DNA from: Rhopalosiphum padi | Lineage: Eukaryota > Arthropoda > Insecta > Hemiptera > Aphididae | Assembly: GCF_020882245.1 (NCBI RefSeq) | Contig: NC_083600.1 | Span: 10,664,001-10,728,000, forward strand | Direction: 5' to 3' | Length of the DNA: 64,000 nucleotides | In this document: piece after piece, positions 25,701 to 37,226 of the stretch | How the letters are laid out: every line of letters starts with the position of its first letter | Position numbering within the stretch: position 1 is the first letter of the stretch | Translations under genes and position numbers: made by a program | Notes under the pieces: model-generated | Told to the model about the DNA's origin: nothing | Seen by the model: only the letters and a program-made list of their open reading frames with translations | The model's database searches: none

Positions 25701-28700
25701 TGTGTTGTTGATTCTTTTTGTGCTGATACGGTTGTTTCACCTGGTTTTGTTTCAGTGTAACTACGTGTTGTTGAATCTGTGCTTTCCGGTTGTGTTGTTT
25801 CTCCCGGTCGCGTTTCAGTGTAACTACGTGTTGTTGAATCTGAGCTTCCATGTGATGTTGTTTCTCCCGGTTGAGTTTCAGTATATCTCTGTGTTGTTAA
25901 ATCTGTTGTTGTTGATACGGTTGCTTCACTAGGTTCTGTTTCAGTGTAACTATGTGTTGTTGAATCTGAGAATCCTCGTGATGTTGTTTCTCCCGGTTGA
26001 GTTTCAGTGTAACTATGTGTTGTTGAATCTGAGCTTCCATGTGATGTTTTTTCTCCCGGTTGAGTTTCAGTATATATCTGTGTTGTTAAATCTGTTGTTG
26101 TTGATACGGTTGTTTCACCTGGTTTTATTTCAGTGTAACTACGTGTTGTTGAATCTGAGCTTCCAGATATTGTTGTTTCTCCCGGTTGAGTTTCAGTGTA
26201 ACTATGTGTTGTTGCATCTGAACTTCCATGTGATGTTGTTTCCCCTGGTTTTGTTTCAGTGTAACTACGTGTTGTTGAATCGGAGCTTTCAGGTGATGTT
26301 GTTTCCCATGGTTTTGTTTCAGTGTAACTACGTGTTGTTGAATCTGAGCTTCCAGATGATGTTGTTTCTCCTGGTTGAGTTTCAGTATATCTCTGTGTTG
26401 TTAAATCTGTTGTTGTTGATACGGTTGCTTCACTAGGTTTTGTTTCAGTGTAAATATGCGTTGTTGAATCTGAGCTTCCAGATGATGTTGTTTCCCCTGG
26501 TTTTGTTTCAGTGTAACTATGTGTTGTTGAATCTGAGCTTCCATGTGATGTTGTTTCTCCCGGTTGAGTTTCAGTGTAACTATGTGTTGTTGAATCTGAG
26601 CTTCCAGGTGATGTTGTTTCCCCTGGTTTTGTTTCAGTGTAACTACGTGTTGTTGAATCTGAGCTTCCAGATGATGTTGTTTCTCCCGGTTGAGTTTCAG
26701 TGTAGCTCTGTGTTGTTGATTCTGTTCCTTCCGATAATGTTGTTTCTCCAGGTTGAGTTTCAGTATAACTCTGTGTTGTTGATTCTGTTGGTGCTGATAC
26801 GGTTGTTTCACCTGGTTTTGTTTCAGTGTAACTACGTGTTGTTGAATCTGTGCTTTCCGATAATGTTGTTTCTCCAGGTTGAGTTTCAGTATAACTCTGT
26901 GTTGTTGATTCTGTTTGTGCTGATACGGTTGTTTCACCTGGTTTTGTTTCAGTGTAACTACGTGTTGTTGAATCTGTGCTTTCCGGTTGTGTTGTTTCTC
27001 CCGGTCGCGTTTCAGTGTAACTCTGTGTTGTTGAATCTGTGCTTTCCTGTGATGTTGTTTCTCCCGGTCGCGTTTCAGTGTAGCTCTGTGTTGTTGATTC
27101 TGTTCCTTCCGATAATGTTGTTTCTCCAGGTTGAGTTTCAGTATAACTTTGTGTTGTTGATTCTGTTTGTGCTGATACGGTTGTTTCACCTGGTTTTGTT
27201 TCAGTGTAACTACGTGTTGTTGAATCTGTGCTTTCCGGTTGTGTTGTTTCTCCCGGTCGCGTTTCAGTGTAACTCTGTGTTGTTGAATCTGTGCTTTCCT
27301 GTGATGTTGTTTCTCCCGGTCGCGTTTCAGTGTAGCTCTGTGTTGTTGATTCTGTTCCTTCCGATAATGTTGTTTCTCCAGGTTGAGTTTCAGTATAACT
27401 CTGTGTTGTTGATTCTGTTTGTGCTGATACGGTTGTTTCACCTGGTTTTGTTTCAGTGTAACTACGTGTTGTTGAATCTGTGCTTTCCGGTTGTGTTGTT
27501 TCTCCCGGTCGCGTTTCAGTGTAACTCTGTGTTGTTGAATCTGTGCTTTCCTGTGATGTTGTTTCTCCCGGTTGAGTTTCAGTGTAACTACGTGTTGTTG
27601 AATCTGAGCTTCCATGTGATGTTTTTTCTCCAGGTTGAGTTTCAGTATAACTCTGTGTTGTTGATTCTGTTTGTGCTGATACGGTTGTTTCACCTGGTTT
27701 TGTTTCAGTGTAACTACGTGTTGTTGAATCTGTGCTTTCCGGTTGTGTTGTTTCTCCCGGTCGCGTTTCAGTGTAACTCTGTGTTGTTGAATCTGTGCTT
27801 TCCTGTGATGTTGTTTCTCCCGGTCGCGTTTCAGTGTAGCTCTGTGTTGTTGATTCTGTTCCTTCCGATAATGTTGTTTCTCCAGGTTGAGTTTCAGTAT
27901 AACTCTGTGTTGTTGATTCTGTTTGTGCTGATACGGTTGTTTCACCTGGTTTTGTTTCAGTGTAACTACGTGTTGTTGAATCTGTGCTTTCCGGTTGTGT
28001 TGTTTCTCCCGGTCGCGTTTCAGTGTAACTCTGTGTTGTTGAATCTGTGCTTTCCTGTGATGTTGTTTCTCCCGGTCGCGTTTCAGTGTAGCTCTGTGTT
28101 GTTGATTCTGTTCCTTCCGATAATGTTGTTTCTCCAGGTTGAGTTTCAGTATAACTCTGTGTTGTTGATTCTGTTTGTGCTGATACGGTTGTTTCACCTG
28201 GTTTTGTTTCAGTGTAACTACGTGTTGTTGAATCTGTGCTTTCCGGTTGTGTTGTTTCTCCCGGTCGCGTTTCAGTGTAACTCTGTGTTGTTGAATCTGT
28301 GCTTTCCTGTGATGTTGTTTCTCCCGGTCGCGTTTCAGTGTAGCTCTGTGTTGTTGATTCTGTTCCTTCCGATAATGTTGTTTCTCCAGGTTGAGTTTCA
28401 GTATAACTCTGTGTTGTTGATTCTGTTTGTGCTGATACGGTTGTTTCACCTGGTTTTGTTTCAGTGTAACTACGTGTTGTTGAATCTGTGCTTTCCGGTG
28501 ATGTTGTTTCTCTCGGTTGAGTTTCAGTGTAAGTATGTGTTGTTGAATCTGTTTGTTCTGATAATGTTGTTATTTCTGTAGAAGTTTGAGTGAATATTTG
28601 GGTAGTTGATTCTTGTTTTTGAGTGGATGACTGCTTGGGTTCATCAGTTGTCGTATATTCACGTGAACAACCTGTGTTTTGATTTACTATTTCATGATAT

Positions 28701-31700
28701 TTATCATACCAGTATAGATTGATTTCTATTTGATTGTAACATTTATTGAATGCCTTTCTGAGGTTTTCTGGTGTATTTGGATCATCTTTTAATTGTTTTA
28801 ACTACATTTAAAAAAAAATATTAAGTTTTTATAATTTTATTTCATTTTATTTTTATTTGTATTATTTTAGTATATTTTTAATTTTTATATTATACAATAA
28901 TTTTTTTAGTCTCACTTTATTAATTTCGGAATCAAGAGCGGCTTTTGATGTACAGATTGAGTAAATGAATATTGCTATGTTATCTCCATCAATTAGTTTG
29001 TTTGTAATTTCTTTTAAATTTTGCACCAAAAAATCTATTAAAACATCAAGTCCCTTCGCTGTGGATGATACTGCTATAAAAACATCTTTATAATCTTGTT
29101 TTTTAATAGGTCCATCTTCTGTCTCAAAAATATAATTTAAATATCTGCAATTAAAATTGTGGGCAGTTCATTTAGTTTTAACTTATTTATGGAAGAAACA
29201 TAAGAGATACAATAAAAACATTTTTTTTAACACGTTTTATTCTAAAATAATATTTGACTCCCTTGTTTACCTAGACAAAAGCATATCGTCCTCTGTGCAT
29301 GCTAATGCTGTTTGTGCTGACTGTTTTTCGGAGGGTGATCTTGTTGTTTTATACAGATCAAACATTTGTTCCCATGAGGTGGTGGTATTTGCTATATGTA
29401 CACCAACACAGAATGCAGCATCTCTAATATCTGAGGGTATTCTATACAAATACGTAGGTATTTATTTTTATTTTTTGTATGCATATCAAATATTAAATTT
29501 TATCAATCAGCATAATAGTATACTCTTAATTGTTTGAATCTTTGATATAGATTTATTTTATGTGATTCAATTCCCGCATATTACTATTGAAGTTGTTGTA
29601 ATTACTTTTCTCCATTTTGCCATCTTGTATAGTAATCAAATGCCGATTGTATGCACATCTCATTATTCAATTGACATGCCCATACTGAAAATGTATTCCA
29701 GCTGGTAAGAATAATATGGTCTGTGTTTTTTTTCTCAACTACTTGATATTCGATTTTTTTATAAATGATACCTGCCAAATTACTAACGCATTCCTATAAT
29801 GAAAATAAAGCACATAAAATATTATCAAAAGTTAAAATGAATTATAACTTGGCATAAGATTTGTTTTTGTATTAAATGCCATAAAAATGTTTATTATTGA
29901 TTTTATCTTGTAAACGAATACTATTAATATCAATCAAATATATTTTATTCATTCTTAATTAATTAGTACTTATTCTTTCTCTTTTTTGAATTAATTATTG
30001 ATATTTCTAAAACTTTTTAATACGGTTTATTAGTACAGCACAATCAATATATAATTATATACAATATTGATTAGAGAGCGAGAGTTTTTATTTTTAAATG
30101 TAAAATGATTATGTAATACTTTTTAATTTAGTAAATATGATAAAATTTAATTTTTGTATGTTAACATAAGCTAAATACTATATTTTACGTTTAATATTTT
30201 TATTTCTTGTTATATATATATTTATAAGTTTATAATAATATAGGTAAATAAACTAATCGTTTTAAAGTATTTTTATATACGCACCCTTAAATCTGCATAT
30301 TCTGTATCATTACGCCTCATACGCTCTATTAGATATGAATATCCGTTAATCACAGAATACCAAGGTAACACGTCATCTTCTATTTTTAAATATGATGATA
30401 TTCTCAATGGAACTGAATAATGTAATTTATCTGCTCTGGCTAAGTAGAACGAATCGTCAATTAGCTGAGCACGATTGAGTACGTGAATTTCATTTGGCGT
30501 TTCTTTCAATTGTCTAACCAATGCTGACCAATTATCATTATCGTAATTAACCCTATAAAACCCTAAAAATACAATGACTATATGATAAAATAAAATTAAG
30601 TACCAATTTTCAAATTGTGGAAATTAATTTACCAGTGGACTGTAGATTGAATATGAACCACCCGTAGTTTTTTGGGGCCGACAAGGCACATTTGTCCATA
30701 TTCGGGTTACACCATGTGGCCAACGTAAAGTTTTCAAAATTTTTACTCGACTCTGTCGTATAAGTGATTCCTATGTACCATTTAGTTGAATCAGTTACCT
30801 TATCGGGAGTGTCCATTAGGCACTTTTCCTACAAAGGTTTTAATATTACTAATCTTCACAGTTTGACTCCACGGAGCTATACATACTTGAGTTACAATAA
30901 ACTCGTCGTTGACTTTAACTACATTAATCATTGGGTATCCAGACTGTTCTGTCCACTGTTTCATGAAATCGGTGACCGTGAAGTCTTGTCCAAAATTAAA
31001 TTGATATTCGGAAATGGTGTACTCAAATGCCGCAAATAACACATCGGGATCAACCGACACGTATCTATATTGACGTCAACAAAAAACTATGATTACCAAA
31101 ATATTTCCATGAAAATACGTCTAGTCGGTTTAAGGAACATTACTAAATTCTAAAAAAATAAATAACAAGGTAACAGTACTTTTTTGGGTAGTAAACTATT
31201 CGATTTTTTTTACGAATTTATTACGAAAAAAGTAATATTGTTAAAAACATCATACTATATTATATATTATTCATAATGCCACTTCATATACCGTGCCAAA
31301 AATCATACCTACTGAAAAAGTGCCATAATATTATCATCATCTCATTGTCGTTTGCTTGAAAAAAATTGGTATCTAAGATTCTATCAGTTTCAGCCAACGC
31401 AACTAACGCCGCCATATATTAATAGTATATATTATGTAAACGATAGATGGACATACTTGTTCTGTTTCAAATATCGGACCAACGACTGTTGGAATATAGT
31501 GTCGTTGGTAGTGTATTTCAACATTCGCAAGAAGGCTGCGGCCTTGTCGTAAGTTTGGTCGTAAAACGCGTCGTTGATGTCATGTGGAGTGTGCACAGAC
31601 GTTGTAATCGGACGTCTGGGCGTTTGATCATACTCCAAAGCCCGCTGGTGCCGTTCAACCACGAACATCTGGCTCATCCTCCAATCTGGATAGACCTAAG

Positions 31701-34700
31701 TATACCGACATAACACCCAGATTTATCATTATTCATCTTGTGATAACTAATATAATAACAATATGGTAATTTTAGGAATTTGAATTTATAGTACTAAAAA
31801 ACAAACACTAAAATATGACCCAAAAATGTAGTGTTTTGTACTTAAATAAAAACGTTTCTTCTTTTTCGAAAGAATAACATAATATAGATAACAAATCTAG
31901 TTTATAATATAATGCATACAAATCCACATTATTAAAATATGATATTTAGAAGATTTTCTATACCCTAGAAATTGATTACAACATAGTATAAAAAAAAATT
32001 GTTAAATACTCATAATTTATTTAACTAAAAAAAGTTTTGTAAAAAAATGGATACCACTCTCCTATAGATTCATTTAATAGCAAGTGGTTTACTATTATTG
32101 GTGTATTAAATTTGAATTCAATGATACATCAATGTATACAAAAATCGATTTTGAGCAAAAACGGTCTATCAGCCTATATCAATAATTATATATATATTTT
32201 TTTTATGTAACTATTAAAATCATAAAAAGATAGGGACTATCTTAAAATAATCTACATAATATAATAATAATAGTTAATAATAAACATACAATTTTTAAGA
32301 TAACCATGGTTACAAACAATTATTTTAATAAAAATATTGGATTGCGTAAAAAGTTCGGTTTTTTCTTATAATTTATTGTTTGCGTTTTCCGATTAAAAAA
32401 ATAATACTAAAAGGGAATTTTGACCTCTCCATAGAACATAAACTTAAATTATTTAATTTTTGACAGTTCATAAATTAAAAAACCTTGGACAGTTATATAT
32501 ATAAAAAAAAATAAGTGGCTATTTGTTAAGATACATATGTATTGTCAATTTAAAATGCCATAGAAATTCAATAGTATAGTGAACGTGTCTAAAAGATTTT
32601 ACTTTCAAACCAAGTCTTTACAGCCGAATTAATTTGATACTTGATACCATTAAAGTACCTTAAATATGATGATACAAGGAACCGTATTAAACCAGATTTC
32701 AAAATATTGTCGAAAACCATCATTTATAATAACTGAAATCAAAAAATTAATACCAAAAATAAGAATTATGGTTTTAAATGTAAACTATATTCCATTTCAA
32801 GGTATTTTAAGAGGCAATCAAACTTTTAAAAAACGAACTATTAACTATTATTATTTTAATAAAAATAGGTATAATTATTATATTATTTTGATGAACTTTC
32901 AATTAATTAATAAAAATATCGATATTATTATTCATATTATTTAGATTTTAATATTTGGTATAAATTGTATCAAAGGAATAAAATAAAAAAAAAAAACACA
33001 AAATAATATATTTTTAAAATGACTAAAAAAGTTTTTTTTGTATGGAATTTATTATTGATTTTTATATTTACAATACCCAATTTTATTTTAAGAGCCCAAT
33101 ACCAATACCGATTCCCAAATTGTTTGATTCGGTCAATGTGCAAAGATTGTTAAATTGTTTAATGTTCATAAAAAAAAAAAATTATAATTTTACCGATTGT
33201 CGTATTTTCAGATGCTTAAGATGTATATATAGATGTATTCAATAATTCAGTGGTGGTCTTACCAAGTCTGTGGAAAAGTACTGAAAGTACGCAGCAAACG
33301 CATCGTGCAGCCAAAGGTAGTCCCACCAGGAGCACGTGACCAGATTTCCGAACCACTGGCGAGCCACCTCTCGCTGGACCATCGATAGCCCGGATTCATT
33401 GGCTTTGGCGCTGGAACTTTCGTCCAGTAACAAATATTTTTCACTGAAACGAAAACGAAATAAGTGCATTATACTTTAAGGCAGTGTTTCTCAACCGGTG
33501 TGCCGCGAACTAGCTGTAGATGTGCCGCGAGTCGCAGCCATGGTACACGCGTATAGTATTATTAGGTGTTAAAAATAGAAATTTTCCAGTACTTAATTTT
33601 CTCAGTGCTCCGTCAAAATGTATTGTTATAAAAAATGTGTAGTGAGCATAAAAAGGTTGAGAACTACTGCTTTAAGGAGTTATCTGTTACAGCAGGTAAA
33701 AGATGCTTTTTTTAGTTTGCCCGCGTGGTTTTCGTTTGTTATTAGCTTATTGCAAATTTATTAAAAATACGTTTTTTTCAATAGTAACGCTTACCAATAA
33801 AGTAATAAATCGTTCAGATTTTTACTTCAGTATGTGATTGTATAGGTGTTTTTCTTTATAAGGAAAAAATTAGAATATTTTTTTTTTAATTCGCTGGTCA
33901 GAAGAAAAGAAGTCGTTCGGTTAGGTTAAGACAGGAGACAGCTAATCCCTAAACCGCAATAAAAATGTTGTATTTTTAATAATTCCAATATAAATGAACA
34001 ATAATTTGAAATGTCACCGGCGTGAAAAACGGTCGTTATCTGTCGGTTAGACGATTGTGAGTCGTTCAGTGATTACGGTTTTCATAGGTACGTCATCATT
34101 ATAAAATATAATACGATAGACAACAGTTACCGAAATGTGTTCAACCCCCAGTTGCCCATGGCGTCCGATTTGAAATCCGGTACGGCGAACAAATCGAGTT
34201 TGGGTAGGTCGTACTGCACTTCCGTGAACCTCTCCATGGCCGCCAGCAGCTTTGGCGCCTCGCCGGAGACGTATTGCAACTGGCCCGAGCGGTCGGCGTC
34301 CGAGAAAACGTATACGGGACTACTGCCGGCTACGCTGCCATTCGTCATCCAGTTAAATCCGCTGACGACAAACGCGATCATGTGTGTGGAAATCGGCGGA
34401 GTCTCGACGAAAACGTCGCGCATCTCTTTCCAGGATTTACTGAAATCATTTTTCGTGCACACAAGGTCAGCTTTTTCCGTGTAATGTAACAATTATTTAA
34501 TACCTACGAATTATTTATCGGGTTATCGAGTGCCGGATGTGTATTTGGGTGTCCAAACGTATTACGTATTTGCGTCCCAAAGATAGACATTTATGTAATA
34601 AAGTTAAAACAATAACCAAGTAACGTGATGTTATACAGTATCATCACGTTAAAATTGTGGCAAATCCACATTATATAATATATATTCATTTTTTTACAAT

Positions 34701-37226
34701 AATATTATGCTATTGTTAGCTTTTATTATTTTTATTTTTCAATTATTTTAGCTGATATTTGTGTTTTATATTTTATGAATGTATAATATAATGCAATCAT
34801 TAATAACCTAGGTTATCACGTAAAATCATAGTACACAGCTATACTAAAATGTTCAACCTATTTTTTTACTCTTCGATGTTCAATGTTAGTATATATAATA
34901 TATAGTATGTATTACTACTGATAGCCTCTTTCTGTATTCGATAGGAAATAATAGTTTATCATGCTTATTTTAGACATCATTACTATTTTCATCACGCTCG
35001 TGTCGTCTTCGACGGTTTTATAAAACAAAACGGAGTAACTCGTCTACCAGCTATAATATTCAATATACCGGACTAAACGTATAGATACTTTTATGAATAT
35101 GAATGGAATTTTGAAAGTAAATTTTCTGATCGCTTCGTAGCGGGATTTCTAATTTCCTATGGAAAAAAAAATGTTAAGTCCGGTGGGAAGAAAAAGATCA
35201 TATTGCAGCACTTCGATTGGCATAAAAACAACCATACGTCTTTTACGCTTTAGCGCAGATGTGACAAAAAATAATGTTCTTCATCAGACTACTCAATTAG
35301 TACATAATAATGACTTACGCGGTAACTTCTAACGCGATAAAGTAGTATAATATTATACAGTATATGCGCCATAGTGTAGCTATTAAAATACATTTTTACG
35401 ACTCAATTGATTCGCAGTTGATTGAACAACGGATGGCGTCGGAGTGCAATCGGTTTTGCACACAAACCGTACGGATCCAATCACAATTTTATTATTATCG
35501 CGACAAGGGTGACGGGTAGTATAGGTACTATTAATATTATACTTACTCGTAATAACTCTTGTAAATCGGCATGTTGGACCGTGACGATTTGTTAAACGGT
35601 CTTGTCAGCGTTATGTTGAAAGGCGTTTTGTACGACGGTTCATCGTAACACGGTAATATTCTCCTTGCCCCGGTTGGTTCGAAATATGTCAAGAGCAACC
35701 ATCTATGAAAAACATAATGTGTTTTCGAAAACAAAATTATTATGATACGCGTGCATAATATACGGTGCGGTTGCTCGCAACACGACAAACGACACGCCAA
35801 TACTATATACATGTACAACATGTATTCGGATTTCCGGGTAAGATTGAGCTAAAGAAAAATCGGTAAATATAAGTTCCTCCACGGTAGAATAAGGTATATA
35901 TTGTGTAAGTTCCTACACGGTAAAAAAAAAGTACGTATATATAAGTTCCTACATAATATATATTTTTATTCAATAATTTTAAAAATACTATGTTTTATAT
36001 AATATTATAATTTATAAGTTGCCAATCTGATGATATTGTCATACATTTTGGTATAATAAAAATTAAAGAAAAAAGTATATATATTACGTGGTTAATTTCG
36101 GAAACTTAAATGTTTAAAATAATCGTATTGGTTAATATTGTCTGTCGAGTACCCTACAAATTTTTCATTAAAACAATTTTATTTTTCGGCATATTTTTGT
36201 TTCTATGTGTCGATCTACAGTTCTTATTTTTATGTTTGTATTTACTTGAAATAGTTTAAGAATTTCAATAACTTTATGTATTACTGGAATATTATATTAA
36301 AAATGTATAAAAATGAAATGTATTATGATTTTTTTTTTTTTTTAAACAGTATCATCAGTTTGATAACTTATAGTAAATTAGTCCGCCAAACTTACATACG
36401 TACCTTTTTTTTTACCGCGCAGGAACTTATATATATATACCACATAATGTGTAGGAATTAACGTATGTATGTTTTTATCTGCTGCTCTCGTGTATGAACT
36501 TACAATTCCCCGAAAAATCGATTGTATTAAGATAAAATAATCACTGTAAAATTTATAGTTGTGTCTCCCTATTTAATTCATTTTTTTATTTCTCAGCTCA
36601 AAATAATAATATAACAAAAATGAACTAGTAAACCTATGGCGGTAATTTTTAAAACACGACTATACATAAACTAAGAGTCTGTACTATCGTCAGTATAATA
36701 TTTATTATTATTCAATAACAGTAATCACTTACTCTTTATGGTTGTTCTTATCGTTGTATGTACTTTTGTAAAACCCTTCCATGTTGTTTACTGGCATGTG
36801 CACGTGATATTCGATGCTTACCACGTATTGAATTCCCACTTTTAGTTGGGATTTTAACAAAATGTTGCATTGCTCATTTTGGGTGTCGTTGCGAACTTCC
36901 ATTACATCAATGTCGTATTTCTCTATTTTTTCGTGCACATATACCACGTAAATCAGAATATCATTGCAGTTCAGCGTTATCGTCGAAGTGTTCGATTTTA
37001 TGTCGATCACAATCTCTACCTCCCCGTCGAAGTCAACGGCGTCGGTAAAGTAATTGTAATCCGGCATAATATTCAAATTATACGAGATCGGGATCGTATT
37101 TCCTGGCAGTCGGTAAACGTCCATTTCTTCCGGCTCGACGGATCCCGCGGAAGAACGTCCATCGGAACCGAAAACGCTTGCAAACAAGACGAAAAACGAC
37201 AGTACTGCTATGTTTTTTGACATCAT
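22796..37226 (-). CDS. Gene C: giant APN pseudoenzyme with a ~2,000-residue mucin-like stalk
   Basis: M1 aminopeptidase-like type I membrane protein, about 2874 aa. Exons: 37226-36733, 35702-35547, 34439-34131, 33443-33263, 31695-31457, 31064-30887, 30828-30633, 30562-30285, 29793-29606, 29441-29271, 29144-28916, 28801-22796. The start is the ATG before SKNIAVLSFF, a signal peptide; a second ATG follows directly. PCYDEP is kept. GAMEN is DAMGN (309-313). HEXXH is REVAR (344-348), losing both zinc His. The third ligand is D367. Tyr429 is retained. Residues 874 to 2874 come from one 6,006-bp exon: an APN-like linker, then roughly 85-90 Ser/Thr-rich 21-residue repeats. A transmembrane helix follows at about 2831-2854 (FFFFLFIFFIVV core), then WRRS and a tail of about 20 residues. 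Usual insect APNs are near 950-1050 aa. The body is predicted to be inactive. Dense O-glycosylation and an extended stalk are inferred. Confidence 0.9.
24934..25941 (-). repeat. 504-bp tandem duplication (eight 63-bp units)
   Basis: Two nearly identical 504-bp blocks lie side by side. The landmark ttctttttgtgctgatacgg occurs at 25208 and 25712. Sequence around 24190-24900 and 25954-26400 also corresponds, showing older block duplications in the same array. Confidence 0.88.
26909..28421 (-). repeat. 252-bp higher-order repeat (four 63-bp units)
   Basis: The landmark ttctgtttgtgctgatacgg recurs at 26909, 27161, 27413, 27665, 27917, 28169 and 28421, exactly 252 bp apart each time. This gives six copies; the one between 27413 and 27665 has one diverged unit. 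Near-identity between copies points to recent unequal exchange. Confidence 0.95.
29145..31456 (-). other. Gene C introns 5-10 interval
   Basis: Short introns between exons 5 and 11 of gene C. The longest gap (29794-30284) is AT-rich and holds no recognised element. Confidence 0.6.
31696..33262 (-). other. Gene C intron 4, no feature recognised
   Basis: 1.57 kb of AT-rich intron. A plus-strand open frame at 32666-32944 is low-complexity Ile/Asn/Tyr-rich translation of AT-rich DNA and is not supported as a gene. Confidence 0.6.
33482..33669. mobile_element. hAT-type MITE in intron 3 of gene C
   Basis: A 188-bp non-autonomous element. The left end CAGTGTTTCTCAACCGG pairs with the right end GGTTGAGAACTACTG. 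A perfect 8-bp target duplication, ctttaagg, lies at 33474-33481 and 33670-33677. CAGTGTTTCTCAACC-type ends are typical of hAT elements. It has no coding capacity. Its proximal duplication is 30 bases from the start of exon 4, inside the region where the branch point and polypyrimidine tract would lie. Confidence 0.94.
34621..34651. repeat. Perfect 10-bp-arm hairpin
   Basis: taacgtgatg at 34621-34630 is exactly complementary to catcacgtta at 34642-34651, with an 11-base loop. It sits in intron 2 of gene C. Confidence 0.85.
35869..36461. repeat. Repeated taagttcctacacggta motif in both orientations, intron 1 of gene C
   Basis: The motif occurs in forward orientation near 35869, 35905 and 35942. 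Inverted copies lie near 36413-36429 and 36450-36461. The 35905 and 36413 copies are both followed by a poly-A run and tacgta in their own orientation. The layout suggests a MITE or subterminal-repeat element of about 590 bp, but I cannot define its ends or a target duplication. Confidence 0.6.

Larger units (their letters stand above)
23050..28590 (-). repeat. 63-bp coding minisatellite in the last exon of gene C
   Basis: The unit is 63 bp and encodes 21 residues: STTRSYTETQPGETT and variants, then six variable residues rich in Ser, Gly and acidic residues. About 57 percent of a typical unit is Ser or Thr. The span implies about 85-90 units. All units keep the same frame, and I see no stop codon between 28801 and the terminal TAG. 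GC content is visibly higher than in the flanks. Units near the 3' side of the exon (23050-23650) are more diverged; those at 26.9-28.5 kb are nearly identical. Confidence 0.95.

Noticed and set aside
26401..28449. 682-codon minus-strand frame with QQHRVTLKRDREKQHH-type repeats
   Set aside because: It is in the wrong frame relative to the exon 12 acceptor at 28801 and the transmembrane end at 22796, and stops interrupt it several times in the rest of the array.
26440..28581. 713-codon plus-strand open frame across the repeat array
   Set aside because: It is a shadow of the stop-free 63-bp repeat. It has no splice context, is hydrophobic nonsense (VLLNLSFQ type repeats), and the minus-strand STT frame joins in phase to a complete APN gene.
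32666..32944. 92-codon plus-strand frame in a gene C intron
   Set aside because: Low-complexity Ile/Asn/Tyr/Lys translation typical of AT-rich DNA.
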